From positions 1 through 64,000 of the forward strand of contig JAJGOT010001128.1 of the NCBI GenBank assembly GCA_022457155.1: a DNA stretch of 64,000 nt, written 5' to 3'. This DNA is from Cladopsammia gracilis. Its lineage: Eukaryota; Cnidaria; Anthozoa; Scleractinia; Dendrophylliidae. A program made the position numbers and the translations under genes. Below, in pieces: positions 9,253 to 19,177 of this stretch. The notes under the pieces were generated by a model that made no database searches, was not told where the DNA came from, and saw only the letters and a program-made list of their open reading frames with translations. Within the stretch, counting starts at the first letter, position 1. Each line of letters starts with the position of its first letter.

Positions 9253-9858
9253 TTAAACTTTGTACTCAATTCCATACGGGTACCTAAGAGAGAAAACCAG
9301 GTGGGAGAACTTGCGGGATTTGAGCCTTGCGATAAACTCTTTGTACTCCTCGTGGGAGAGCTCGCCGGCATAGTCTTCGAAGATGGCCTTAGTTGTCTTG
9401 CTGGAGGGTGTGTAAAAGAGCACGATCGCTGCAATGTTGTCACGATATGGCTTGGCAATGCTGGTAATCTGCTGTGTCAAGACCCACACGGATATACCGT
9501 CATGCCTTGCACTGAACCCAAGATTGACCAGCTGGCTTGTGCGGCCTTTGACATCTTTTGAGGCGGCACAGTCATCGAGAATGAATAAAGTGTTAGTGCC
9601 TGTGAAAAAGAAGCTCGCCAGCTTCAACCAGTCTTCGATTTCATGCTGTTGGCAGATAATCACAAAGATGTGCGGATCGCGGTCCACGAAGCCATTGTAT
9701 GTCTTGTTCTTGACAAATGTGGGGCAGAATAAAACAATGTAATCAAAACAACCCCTAAAGGGACCGCGCAGTTGGTTTAGAAGATACTGTGTCTTGCCAG
9801 AGTTAGTGGGGCCCACGATTAGTGCATTGAATGGCAACTTTCTTGGGTCCATAGCCAA
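9253..9858 (-). CDS. A32/FtsK-HerA-type genome packaging ATPase
   Basis: This protein has 201 residues. The P-loop GPTNSGKT spans residues 16-23, and the Walker B LFILDD spans 91-96, followed by a Gln-containing sensor-like VLTQQI. This layout is that of the short packaging ATPases of Polintons, virophages and poxvirus A32. Role by family: pumping element DNA into capsids. Its start overlaps the end of the upstream 68-aa gene by 56 bp in another frame. It has no TATATAC box of its own, so translation from a shared transcript is likely (inference). Either ATG at 9858 or 9852 is possible. Confidence 0.88.
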   Translation of the reverse strand: MAMDPRKLPFNALIVGPTNSGKTQYLLNQLRGPFRGCFDYIVLFCPTFVKNKTYNGFVDRDPHIFVIICQQHEIEDWLKLASFFFTGTNTLFILDDCAASKDVKGRTSQLVNLGFSARHDGISVWVLTQQITSIAKPYRDNIAAIVLFYTPSSKTTKAIFEDYAGELSHEEYKEFIARLKSRKFSHLVFSLRYPYGIEYKV

Positions 9859-10009
9859 CGCCTATATTAGTTGGTTTGCAAACAATTGGTTCATGTGTCG
9901 GTGGAGAGGGCGCCTTTGCCAGAAGTCTTTGTATTTCATTATATGACAATGGCCTGGTAGATGGCAGGGGAGCCGGCTTATCATAGAAATTGATCTTGCT
10001 TGTGGCCAT
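9803..10009 (-). CDS. Small protein overlapping the ATPase start, 68 aa
   Basis: This short Pro-rich polar protein has no visible domain. It is supported by an ATGG start 3 bases after a TATATATACTA box and by its overlap with the ATPase gene, for which it could be the leading cistron. Function unknown. Confidence 0.6.
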   Translation of the reverse strand: MATSKINFYDKPAPLPSTRPLSYNEIQRLLAKAPSPPTHEPIVCKPTNIGVGYGPKKVAIQCTNRGPH

Positions 10010-10034
10010 GGTAGTATATATATGCGTGTGTATT

Positions 10035-11279
10035 TTAGTACTGTACAGATTCCAGCTGCCTGCTTATGATGTTCAACTGTGAGTCTGAGATGATGAAGAT
10101 ATGGCAGTTTGCATTTCCCGAGCCTGTGCCGTTTCGTTCAATCTCGAGTTGCACACCATCCTGTGTGTTGATGAGCCGTTGGCCGTTGCCGTGCAGAGCT
10201 GGGTCAGCCATGGACCGCAGGTCAATCCAGAGACCAAACTTGTTGCCTGTGAGATATTTGGTCAGATTCATGTTGGGCCTGCCGCGCGTATGAAAGTGTC
10301 GGGAGATTTCACCCCACATGTCAGTGCCGGAGATACCCTCGTTGTAGACCCTGTTTGGAACCCCATTTACGGTTACCTTCACTTTGGTGATGTCGGGATT
10401 GAAATAGTTCTCAGAATCCCTTGCACCCGCAGTATAGGGGTTGATGAACAGCAAGAGGATGCCCTTGAGAGACCTGCGCTGTGGGTTTACCCGAAGATTC
10501 ATCCGAGTGTCCCCGCTTTTTGAGAAGGGATGTACCCGATCTCGCATTACGAAGTCATAGGCGAACCCCTTGCCGCTAGTATAAGTGCTTGTTGCTTCGT
10601 CAGCCAGCTCCTCACTTCTGATCGTCTCGTACTCCAGCTGGATGTTTTCCAACTTGTACACGAGCTTGCTTGTGTCTGACCCTCGGACAACTTGGCTTGC
10701 GGGGGCTAGGGTTAGTTCGAAGACCAGATCACTGTATAGGGCCTGAGGGTACATGATTCCGTGATCAGTTAAGATTTGGTGATCCAGTTTGATGCGATAC
10801 TTATTCTTGTATATTGTCTCCAGTTTGTTCTCTGCATCCACGCCGGAAGTCTTCTTGTCGCCAGCAGCAGAGCGGATCTTGCATAAATCTACACTCTGGA
10901 TGCCCTCCATAAGCATGTTGTCCCGCTCATCGGTTGATTTGAAAAGGTCTTCGAAGATCTTATAGATGTCGTACCCAACTGTGTCCTCGACGGTGGTGGC
11001 ACCAAACTTTACAACGAGCCTGTCCACCAGGGCCCTTGAAACATTTTGCACGAGAAAGTTGTTAGCGTGGCCCCCGGCTAGGTTGATGTTAAACACAAGT
11101 GCAAGCGAGCCGGATACAAGGACATCATGCTTACCCAGCTTGGGCACCGAGACGTACAGTGTCTCGCCGGGATTGGCCTCAGATGGGTTGAATGTGATGC
11201 GCTTAACGGTTCGCTCTGCCTTCATGGCACCCACTGTCTTTTCGCTGTGAGATGGAAGTAGATTCGGTTGCACAGCCAT
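10035..11279 (-). CDS. Probable major capsid protein (double jelly-roll), 414 aa
   Basis: This is the largest intact structural gene. The sequence is beta-rich with alternating hydrophobic strands, no membrane span, and two stretches that could each form a jelly-roll (about residues 25-230 and 230-410). Motifs such as NPGETLYVSVPKLG, LDHQILTDHG, ENIQLEYETI and LRSMADPALHG look like those of capsid proteins of animal Polintons; I rely on family resemblance from memory, not on a search. Its place beside the ATPase fits the usual Polinton module. The start follows TATATACC directly. An alternative is another beta-rich structural protein. Confidence 0.65.
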   Translation of the reverse strand: MAVQPNLLPSHSEKTVGAMKAERTVKRITFNPSEANPGETLYVSVPKLGKHDVLVSGSLALVFNINLAGGHANNFLVQNVSRALVDRLVVKFGATTVEDTVGYDIYKIFEDLFKSTDERDNMLMEGIQSVDLCKIRSAAGDKKTSGVDAENKLETIYKNKYRIKLDHQILTDHGIMYPQALYSDLVFELTLAPASQVVRGSDTSKLVYKLENIQLEYETIRSEELADEATSTYTSGKGFAYDFVMRDRVHPFSKSGDTRMNLRVNPQRRSLKGILLLFINPYTAGARDSENYFNPDITKVKVTVNGVPNRVYNEGISGTDMWGEISRHFHTRGRPNMNLTKYLTGNKFGLWIDLRSMADPALHGNGQRLINTQDGVQLEIERNGTGSGNANCHIFIISDSQLNIISRQLESVQY

Positions 11280-11321
11280 GGTATATATTTGTGTTTTTAA
11301 AACTTATATTTATATATCATC

Positions 11322-11531
11322 ATGGCAGAAGGCGGATATGATATACCTGACGAGACAACTGACACAGACCCTCTCATCCCAGACACAGGGGATGACGAGG
11401 ATGCTGAGATTGAAGAGTGGTTGAATAAACCAATGACAGAAGAAGAAAAACAAGAATTCAGTCGATGGACCCATGACCAAGACACCACGCAACCTTTTGA
11501 ACCAGGGGCTGCTTCCACACCATCTGGTGAA
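11322..11531 (+). pseudogene. 5' part of a Polinton gene split by element 1
   Basis: A start at 11322 after a TATATATC box opens a very acidic 70-codon stretch (DETTDTDPLIPD, DDEDAEIEEW). It runs into element 1 exactly at the target duplication GGTGAA (11526-11531). The same six bases at 21442 continue in the same reading phase into the 3' part, so the original gene would have been about 486 codons. An internal frame continues about 60 bases into the element before a stop. Confidence 0.85.
11526..11531. other. Left target-site duplication GGTGAA of element 1
   Basis: GGTGAA precedes the AGTAGTATG tip at 11532 and is repeated exactly at 21442-21447 after the CATACTACT tip. The duplication is six bases, as for Polintons. 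Confidence 0.93.
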
Positions 11532-12006
11532 AGTAGTATGACGGGGATGACTAGACCAATTTTATTCATATATGCAGCAGCCCTGAGTTAATGAGGTAGG
11601 ACCTGTTTGAACAAGGAAACTGGACAAACCGGTTTTGAGGTAATGAGATGCAGGTCATGTACGTACAGGGGAGGGAAAACTGAATTTAATTACGTCAGCG
11701 TAATGAGAAGGAGGTTTACTAAAATGAGCTTTGTAAGAGAGAAGTGTGTGGTATGATAGTACTACGATTCCACCCAACCATCCGGGTGATGGTGTGAATA
11801 TATAGCCAAAAGAACAATGGGGAGGGTGTAAACCAATGAGGAGTAACTGTCAAACCAGTTTAAATCAGGTTGATCTTGTATATATCTGAACTGGTTTTAT
11901 TGACTGGACTAACAGGTTTTTTTTCCCTGCGCTATGATTTTATTCACCCCATCTCCCTGAAGGTTGAACTCACAACAAAGGACATTGATTCCAATCAGGT
12001 TTTCAC
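11532..12006. repeat. Element 1 left terminal inverted repeat
   Basis: This matches the reverse complement of 21041-21441, with about 74 extra bases on the left side around 11690-11765. Similarity to the TIR of element 2 continues beyond this point to about 12230. It contains several AAACYRGTTT-like motifs. Confidence 0.85.
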
Positions 12007-12111
12007 AACAAAGGACACGACACAATATTTCATGGAATCATAATGATTTTATTGAGTAAACAAAGATTACAAACAGTTCTGTTTTCAAAGATTGTGATGT
12101 TGATGTTTATT

Positions 12112-12230
12112 TTACACGCCATCTTCAATTAATTTTCCAAGGTCTCTTTACCACTTTGATTTATCTATTCTGCTAAATTGTCTCTTAAGTTTAGGTCGTT
12201 TGATCTTTAATGACCACGTCCGCTTCAGTT
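12112..12230 (-). pseudogene. Remnant of the GRF-protein C-terminus in element 1 left arm
   Basis: Read on the minus strand this is a diverged copy of the last ~40 codons of the GRF zinc-finger gene that lies intact in element 2 (41275-41766). The common 3' end reads ACACGCC on the plus strand. It indicates that the ancestor of element 1 also carried that gene within its terminal repeats. Confidence 0.6.
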
Positions 12231-12463
12231 TTAAGCATTGTTTGGTTTTTCAATGCGCTTGGCTTAAACACTAAATATGCTTAAACGGTTAAACAAAATT
12301 CAATTTGTGAGTGCATTTACTTTGCCAATGGTTTGAACTAAAGAAGCTTATTGCAAAAAAAATATAAACTCAATGCAAGCATGGCTTAAAAGGAAGCACG
12401 AGAATTTTTATCATCGAATGCAAAACACACATTTAGTAAAAAAAAAGATCAAAAACAATATAG

Positions 12464-12535
12464 TGCCTTGACCAGGATTCGAACCTGGGTTACTACGGCC
12501 ACAACGCAGTGTCTTAACCACTAGACAATCAAAGC
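12464..12535 (-). tRNA. tRNA-His (anticodon GTG)
   Basis: The 72-nt minus-strand sequence folds into a complete cloverleaf: a 7-bp acceptor (GCTTTGA with TCAAGGC, one GU pair), a D arm GTC..GAC, an anticodon stem CTGCG/CGTAG with loop TTGTGGC (anticodon GTG) and a T arm CCAGG TTCGAAT CCTGG. The A and B boxes are intact. An oligo-T run lies shortly downstream on the same strand (near 12450-12456), as expected for polymerase III. It sits between the terminal repeat and the conserved non-coding arm of element 1 and is absent from element 2. Confidence 0.93.
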
Positions 12536-13162
12536 GGTGGATACTATAAGCGGATAAAACTAATAAGAGGGTTTCGAAGCATTCAAGTTCATAATCAACC
12601 GCTAAATCTCAATAAAATTGTGCAGTATAATAAACGCTTTTTACTTTACTAAAATCCACAATGTTCTTGTATATGCTATGTATTTTGAGTTTCCCAGCCA
12701 ACTCTCCGATAGATGAAAACAAACTGAACGAAAAAACAAAACAAAACAAAACGTTCCGTTACTTCAGTCGTTATATTAATTTCTTTCTCTTACACTGAAC
12801 TAAATTTGCATGAGAAATTAACACCTCGGTCAAAAACAAAACAGCCATGCTTAGACAACAAAGCCACACGTTTAATAATAACAAAACTCATCAAAGTTAT
12901 ATCAAATCGTTATGTCGACAAAAGCGGTTTTTATTTACAACCATTCAAATCCATGCACAGCACAGTCATGATAAGGAAATCAAACTTAACGATGGAACCG
13001 ATCGTCTTCTTCCTTGAAATACTTTTAACGCTTGGTTATATCAATAAAAAAAACGGATTCGCACTTTTACAGTTATCATCCAATAAATTAACTTGTTGGA
13101 TTCGTGGCTGTTTTCGGAAATCCTTGATCACATTTATTTTTAATAAAGTAACCAGATAACCA

Positions 13163-13374
13163 AAGCAAAGTTGCATGTCCAAACGAATAACAACAAACAA
13201 TATACGTACCGCTTTATATTAAATTTAACAACTTTACTCGAAAGAAAAGTAACTGGGCTGCGATTGTTTAAAGCGTGACGAATGAACGTTCAATTAGCGA
13301 TAACAGTTTAGGAACGAATTAACAATGCTTTTCTTGAAGTCAAGGATTGTTTGAATGCGCAGCGCTATTCGCGT
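13163..13374 (+). repeat. Imperfect direct repeat, copy a
   Basis: Shares ordered blocks with 13963-14189: AAAAGTAACTGGGCTG, GATAACAGTTTAGG, AATGCTTTTCTT and GCGCAGCGCTATTCGCGT. The same pair occurs in element 2. Confidence 0.75.
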
Positions 13375-13962
13375 ACCAACGGCGAACCTTTTCTGTCAGT
13401 TGAATTTAAGCGGCTATTTATAAAAACATAATGAGCTAAAACAACTTCTGTTTAAACAACGTGTAAACGTAAGCGTTGCTTCAAACATATCGAAAGCATG
13501 TTCTCATGGAATGGAAAAATATATGCTACATGAAGTTATATTATACGTAGCGAAACCTAGTGAGCGTTCCGCTGTTTATTTGTGGATTCTTTAGACAAGT
13601 TAAACAATAAACTTGAAAGCCATTGTTATCAATTGCCAACTTTGAGCGTAACTGACATGCAGAGGAAACTTTTAGGAAACGCGAGGCTTATAAAGCAGGG
13701 CAATTTTTTTTTGGTTTCACACGGAGACATTTTCTTAAGAAAGTGATTGACCATAACAACAACACTATGTATTTGAGCAAACGCTAAAATGTTCTCTATT
13801 TTAACAAGCTTTAATAAGCACTGAAACAAAGTTAACAATGTCTTTAAAGTAATTTACTGTGAATACTATTTACAACAACCGAAACGGCCATTCATCATTC
13901 GAAAAGTCTACTTTCCAACTAAAAGCCTTTTTCTGCGGTTCGATTAGAGAATCAAAAAAACG

Positions 13963-14189
13963 CAAGTCAAAGTTACATGTTCAAAAGAATAACAGCAAAC
14001 AATGTACCCGCTTTGTAATTTACCAACATACACATCACAAGTTTGCTTTACGCGACAGAAAAGTAACTGGGCTGTGATTCTTTTAAGCGGTAACGAATTA
14101 AGGGTGAATTAATGATAACAGTTTAGGGACGAATTAGCAATGCTTTTCTTAAAGTCGAAGATTGTTTGGATGCGCAGCGCTATTCGCGT
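13963..14189 (+). repeat. Imperfect direct repeat, copy b
   Basis: Second copy of the repeat at 13163-13374, about 800 bp away. Both end in the GC-rich block GCGCAGCGCTATTCGCGT, which stands out in AT-rich DNA. Confidence 0.75.
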
Positions 14190-14765
14190 GCTAAAGAGAA
14201 GCGACACGAGTTCAAAATACTCTTTTTAACTACAATTAAGCTGTCTCAAGGGTAATTGAACTATTCATTTGTATTTGCATACTGGTGAAAGCACGAGATT
14301 GTAATAAGACATTACGTAATGTTTGTGTAAAAATATGTGATTTTGTTGGTCCGTATTACCGTTCGCACTAAATTTTTGCGGGTTCTAATTTTTCTAATTT
14401 ATATTCCCGCAAACATTTTCTCCTTAAAAAATCACGGCCCCGCTGTCGAAACTATATACAAACTGATCATTATTTAGTAATAAACGTAATGTAAAATCGT
14501 GTTGGTGCCCATTTACTAAATAAACGTCTCTTTCGTTAAGAAAATGCCACTGATAACTCGAGTGGTAATGCATCAAATGGTTCCGTTGTTATTGCTGATC
14601 GATCCATTGCCAGAGAATCAAATCAGCCACACTGACTAGGGCACAAAAGTTAGTTCCTGCAAAACACCAAAATTTAAAAGTTACTGAAACGACAAACAAT
14701 AGATTGGAGTCATTCAGCGCGAATTCAAGAGCAACTTAGACCGACCCCCTGGAGTAGCTCACTGT

Positions 14766-15038
14766 AACTCAGAGCAACTCAGAACATTTGAGTGAGAAAC
14801 TCAGAGTACTTGAGCGAGCAACTAAGACCATTTGATTGAGCAACTCAGAGCGGTTGAGTGCGCAACCGACTTAGAGCAACTCGGAGCAACTCAGAGTAAC
14901 TCAGAGCAACTCAGAGTAACTCAGAGCAACTCAGAGTCAGAGTAACTCAGAGCGACTCAGAGTAACTCAGAGCGACTCAGAGCAACTCAGAGTAACTCAG
15001 AGTAACTCAGAGTAACTCAGAGTAACTCAGAGCAATTC
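14766..15038. repeat. CTCAGAG tandem array, left arm of inverted repeat
   Basis: Many copies of a 10-11-bp unit AACTCAGAGYA lie in tandem. The same unit occurs inverted at 19178-19348. Similarity between the two flanks continues inward to about 15345 (left) and 18905 (right), including 3' ends of the flanking genes. Confidence 0.9.
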
Positions 15039-15202
15039 ACACGATGATACAGGGTCGATAACAGATGAGACTTACTGTTTTAAGAGTAATATAAAAAACA
15101 CTCTTGCTGTTTGACCTCCTTGTCGATCTGTGTTAAGTCAGTTTGACATAAGACCAATCACAGCAGAGGTCAAAGACTACAATACTCAATATTTCAAGAA
15201 TG

Positions 15203-15210
15203 ACATTTAT
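15203..15210 (-). terminator. Polyadenylation signal of the C2HC gene
   Basis: AATAAATG on the minus strand, about 50 bases past the stop of the 280-aa gene. The matching inverted position near 19051 serves the SLOG gene. Confidence 0.55.
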
Positions 15211-15261
15211 TAAAGACAATTGCAAAACAATGCATTACAGGAAATCCCGTCTCCGATTAAT

Positions 15262-15768
15262 TTAATGGAATTGATCTGACGTTGTATAAAAACTATCGTA
15301 ATATTTTCTCTTTCTTGCTGTGTAAGTCAAGTCTTCATCTTCATTCGACGTTTCTTTAGGTACTAGGTCCTCCTGGTCAAACAGTCTGTTCAATAAATAT
15401 TTTCGTGTATTGACTGCTGCCTCAGCGGCTTCCGAATAATCCATATCATCATCTTGCATAAAGCTATGCAATGTTTTCATGATCTTTTTATGCAGTGGGT
15501 CAGTTCTAAGATCGCGATACCACTTTAGATAGTGCAGATACAACCTTCGCAGCCTCTTTCTGTAAACAGGGAGTAAAAGATTAGATGCTTGAACCTCCGC
15601 AACGTCTTGTGGCAAACCCTGCATCATGTTTTCTTTCACCTGCTCTTCCCAGGTAGAGCTAAGATCATTAATAACTTCCTCACGTAACTTATCCCAAGGA
15701 TCAGTATCGTCATTTTCGGCGTCACTAGCTATGCTTTTCTGGTCTTCGTCTTCGTCATCATCACCCTT

Positions 15769-15826
<58 letters not shown>

Positions 15827-16104
15827 CCAACATCATTATCACCGTTATCTTTCTCTTCTTCTTCTTCTTCTTCTTCTTCTGCTTCTTCTTTTAATTTCTC
15901 TTTCTCCATCCGACGCATTGCCTTTTCATATTCCTCAAATTCGTTTCCATCATAAACATTATCTGGAGAAGTCTCTCTCGTTCTATACTGGATAGTCATC
16001 TCTTCTTGGTCTTGCTCTGGACGTTTATTACAACCTTGCTTCTCGTGTCGATCTCTGTTGTATTTTCGGTTGAAAACTCTTTCACAGAATTGACAAGAAT
16101 GCAT
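15262..16104 (-). CDS. Acidic C2HC zinc-finger protein of element 1, 280 aa
   Basis: A classical finger opens the protein (C4, C7, H20, C25). It is followed by a long acidic tract of Glu and then Asp runs (about residues 80-120, encoded by a TCATCA repeat) and a C-terminal helical domain with LLPVYRKRLRRLYLHYLKW and TRKYLLNRLFD. A TATA box (CTATATAAAT, 16171-16180) lies about 70 bases upstream. I recall similar finger-plus-acid proteins from cnidarian genomes but cannot name the family. A DNA-binding regulatory role is plausible (inference). Element 2 lacks this gene. Confidence 0.8.
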
Positions 16105-16170
16105 GTTGATCCACGATGATTACTCGATGTTGACTTGTTGTAAAATGAGTACGGCGACATCGCCTTGCTC

Positions 16171-16180
16171 ATTTATATAG
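16171..16180 (-). promoter_or_regulatory. TATA box of the C2HC gene
   Basis: CTATATAAAT on the minus strand, about 70 bases before the ATG. A conventional polymerase II box at this distance contrasts with the start-hugging TATATAC boxes of the Polinton genes. Confidence 0.6.
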
Positions 16181-16673
16181 CTGAGTCACTCAAAAGGGTT
16201 TTTGTTAATTTAGTATGTCCCTTTGTTACAAACGAGGTCAATTGACTTGACATAAGCCTAAAATAAAAATTGTGAAACCTTTTACCAAACACGAAAAACC
16301 AGTACAACTCGTTCCAAAAAAAAATATAATAGACAAAGTTATCAAACGTATAACTGCCACTATCTTATTTACCGTATCTGATAGATTTCCTATGGTTACA
16401 ACTAACCATTAACGATTTAACGAGATAAATTTTATAAGAAGTGGTCCTGATACAGGACAGAAAACGTTTTACGGAAATCAACGTTGTGCTTAGAGACGTC
16501 TCCATAAAATAAAAATGAAACATCAATTCCCATCGTACCCATTTCTACATATTATCACACAGGATGGAAGGTATGTCAAGCATCTTTAATATTGAATGTT
16601 GAAAAACATTTACAAACATTTATAATAACAATGCAAGAAAGCTAGTAACAAGCAACGGATGGGTTAATACTGT

Positions 16674-17810
16674 TCAAAAGTTCACCCAGCCAGGTTTGAA
16701 GGTGGCTTCATCAGGATGGTCTTTCAACCAACTGCGTACCATCGCATCATCATAAACATGCCCTTTCAACTGAGAAGGGGTTATGATGATATTGTTGCGG
16801 TCGGTGACAACGTATTGCCTGCCAGTCTTAGAGTATTCTCCTGGACGGTCAAATTTACTGGAATCAGGCTCTTCCTCGGTTTTGAAATTTCTTTTCTGAA
16901 TGCTTTCGTCTAAACTCCCATTAAAGAAATTTGGGTTCCAACGAGGTGGAAACGGATGCATTGTGATGGGTTTGGTCGCTTGTTCAGCATTTTTCAGTTC
17001 CTTGTCAAGACATTTCTGTCTTTGCTTGCGTGAAAGGCATTTACTATCAATTTGCTCGCCTCCTGGAAGATCAAGGGACTCTTCTTCCTTAGTACTGGTC
17101 AACAACCCGTTCCGTTCCACGCGCTCTTGGTTTTTCTTTTTCAAGGCATTTACTGCTTTGGAAAACTGATCTCTTTGTTCGGGCGTCTGGCGGTAATGGA
17201 GATCTTTCAGCTCTGGAGGACCACAAATGAGGTCTATGCCATCGTCAGACGGCAGGAGTTCACCAGGGTACTTGCCGTCGTTATAGAAATATTGATCACA
17301 ATCATGATAGGGGTACTTCACGTACTCCTCTCCTTGTTTGGACACAAACTCGCCCATCTCCACGTCATGATTAGGGCAACACAGGGTATGAGAAACCACA
17401 GGATGGAATTGCGGTTCTCCTGGTGGCATTTCAAATGGAGGAAGAGAATCTGTCTGGGTGGCTTGATTCATGAACATCAGCTCGCACAACAAATCGTGTA
17501 CAGCTTGTTCTTCTTCTTGAGTCACAATCTCTCCTGTTTCGAGAAGTTCGATATCTGTTTTTTCTGAGCTGTTATCAAGTTTGAAAGGTATATAATCAAG
17601 ACCCTGCTTAACCATCTCTACAAAGTTGGGATCGTCATCCTCATTGAAGTGGACTCCCTCACATTTGCCTTCGCAGACAGTATGAATTGTGTCACCATAA
17701 TTCGTGATACGGTTGTCTGTTTTTCTCTTTTTAGGTTTGGTTCCTGAGGGAACCTTGGCTGGATGAGTGGGCTTTCTCTTCGTAGCGTGATCAACTTTGG
17801 ACTGTTTCAT
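16674..17810 (-). CDS. Element 1 protein of unknown function, 378 aa
   Basis: The open frame extends to 17887, where a splice acceptor (CTGTAG) lies, but the first ATG is at 17810 (MKQSKVDH). An N-terminal basic, nuclear-localisation-like stretch (KPKKRKTDNR) is followed by an acidic region and a Cys/His cluster (LCCPNHDVEMG then KYPYHDCDQYF) that resembles half of a GRF-like zinc site. The C-terminal half is polar, ending AMVRSWLKDHPDEATFKPGW. No enzyme motif was recognised. Transcribed divergently from the SLOG gene; a 75-nt leader intron (17888-17962) probably belongs to this transcript. Confidence 0.68.
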   Translation of the reverse strand: MKQSKVDHATKRKPTHPAKVPSGTKPKKRKTDNRITNYGDTIHTVCEGKCEGVHFNEDDDPNFVEMVKQGLDYIPFKLDNSSEKTDIELLETGEIVTQEEEQAVHDLLCELMFMNQATQTDSLPPFEMPPGEPQFHPVVSHTLCCPNHDVEMGEFVSKQGEEYVKYPYHDCDQYFYNDGKYPGELLPSDDGIDLICGPPELKDLHYRQTPEQRDQFSKAVNALKKKNQERVERNGLLTSTKEEESLDLPGGEQIDSKCLSRKQRQKCLDKELKNAEQATKPITMHPFPPRWNPNFFNGSLDESIQKRNFKTEEEPDSSKFDRPGEYSKTGRQYVVTDRNNIIITPSQLKGHVYDDAMVRSWLKDHPDEATFKPGWVNF

Positions 17811-17887
17811 CTTTGCACTGAATCGACAAATTGGAGCGAATCCACTACTCGATTGACTCGTTCCAAGAAATTGCGTTGTTTTTGTTC

Positions 17888-17962
17888 CTACAGACAATAC
17901 AAATCTTGAGATCCAATCAGGGTGTGAACAGAGCGGGCAAGTTTGGGCATGTCTATTGTTAC
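17888..17962 (-). other. Putative 75-nt leader intron
   Basis: On the minus strand CTTTAG is followed by GTAACA (donor), and a pyrimidine-rich stretch ends TGTCTGTAG (acceptor). The identical arrangement is at 40009-40083 in element 2, upstream of unrelated coding sequence. Confidence 0.5.
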
Positions 17963-18250
17963 CTAAAGGACGCGGAAGGTATTATTTGCATATGAATGAT
18001 TTACCTATACAGTTATTAGTTTTCATAATAACATGGTTTGAGCAAATAAGGAAAAACTCTTTGTTAAAATAAAGGTAAGATGACGCGGTCAAACTAGTTT
18101 TGTGAAAACGACATGAGAGTTATGTTATTAAATCCGGTTTTCTAGCTGTTTTGTGGTAAGATGACGCCGTTCATCTGGTTTGCACAATCTTCTGATTGGT
18201 TCTTAGTTTAGATAAATAGGTTGTGTTATTTCATTTTATTTTCACCAAAG
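17963..18250. promoter_or_regulatory. Divergent promoter region between SLOG and 378-aa genes
   Basis: Intergenic DNA conserved in element 2 (39721-40008, inverted). A TATA-like AGATAAATAG (18210-18219) lies about 35 bases before the SLOG ATG. Two direct copies of GGTAAGATGACGC occur near 18075 and 18150, each followed by a CAAACTAGTTTT- or CTGGTTTG-type motif, as if for a regulator. Confidence 0.55.
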
Positions 18251-18921
18251 ATGAAGGAAGAACCCATGGACTGTCCAATTGGAACAGGCTATGTGTTATA
18301 CACTGGTGGTTGCGGTGAGTTAGATCTTTTGGCGGAAGGATTGGGTCGAAAGTATGGTTTTCAAGTAGAGGTCAAGATAGGGCCACGTCATCTCAGGGCA
18401 AAACTATCACACCGTTACCGAGAGAAACGTTGATCCAAGCGAACCCTTATTTGCATCATGCCAGCAAATCACTCGACAGACCATTAAACATGACCGAGAA
18501 CAGTTACGCGCGAGAACTCTTTCAAAGAAACTTTTTCATTGTCAAGGATGTTCGCATCGTGTATGCATTTGGCGAGTTGAATGCAGAAAAAAATCAAGTC
18601 AAAGGTGGAACGGGATGGTCTGTCCAATTGGCGTTGGATTTAAACAAAGAGGTATATGTCTACGACATTCCTAGTACGAAGTGGTACCAACCCTTTTTCT
18701 TTCGCTGGAACGGTGAAGGTCGTTGGGTAAAAGAATTTGGCTTTCAACCGCTACATGGTTATCCAACCCTACATAAATCCAGTGCCGTAATTGGTACCCG
18801 TTACATTGGAGAAAATACTAAGCAAGAACTAGGAGATCTCTTTCGAAGAACCTTTTGTTTGGATCAGGACATCCAACAATTGGACAAGGCTTTACAAGGA
18901 CTGAGATTCAAAGACGTTTGA
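18251..18921 (+). pseudogene. SLOG-type nucleotide-binding protein gene, frameshifted copy
   Basis: Near-identical to the intact gene at 39049-39720. Compared with that copy, one C is missing after 18399 (GGGCAAAAC instead of GGGCCAAAAC), which breaks the frame about 50 codons in; the remainder stays open to 18921. An AATAAA lies about 130 bases downstream (19051). See the intact copy for motifs. Confidence 0.85.
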
Positions 18922-19177
18922 ACAGACTTGACTAACACAGCAAGAAAGAGAAAACATTACGATAGGTTTTATACAACGTCATCAATTCCTTGGAAAATGA
19001 ATTAGAATGCGAGTGGATTTTCTGAAATGTATTATTTTGCAATTGTCAATAATAAATGACATTCTTGAAATATTAAGAATTGTAGTTTTTGGACTCTGTT
19101 GTGATTCGTCTTATGTCAAACTGACTAGACACAGATCGAAAAGAAGCATCTGTTATCGACCCTATAATATGATCGCA

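Larger units (their letters stand above)
12569..14765. other. Long non-coding left arm of element 1
   Basis: This AT-rich region has no convincing gene. It is almost identical by eye to 36259-38474 in element 2, including its short open frames, whose match simply reflects DNA identity. It contains two copies of an imperfect ~215-bp direct repeat (13163-13374 and 13963-14189). Conservation without coding suggests a cis-acting role such as replication, packaging or an undetected RNA, or simply recent common origin (inference). Confidence 0.6.

Noticed and set aside
12806..14077. Short frames conserved between elements 1 and 2 (e.g. 117, 72 and 69 codons)
   Set aside because: The whole non-coding arm is nearly identical, so shared frames carry no coding evidence; composition is AT-driven and the 117-codon frame is shortened in the other copy.
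15626..15955. 109-codon Ser-rich plus-strand frame
   Set aside because: Complement of the Asp/Glu-repeat tract of the C2HC gene; a low-complexity shadow.
18221..18250. Upstream start of the SLOG gene (extra MCYFILFSPK)
   Set aside because: It falls immediately next to the TATA-like box at 18210-18219, too close for a transcript start before it; the ATG at 18251 is preferred.
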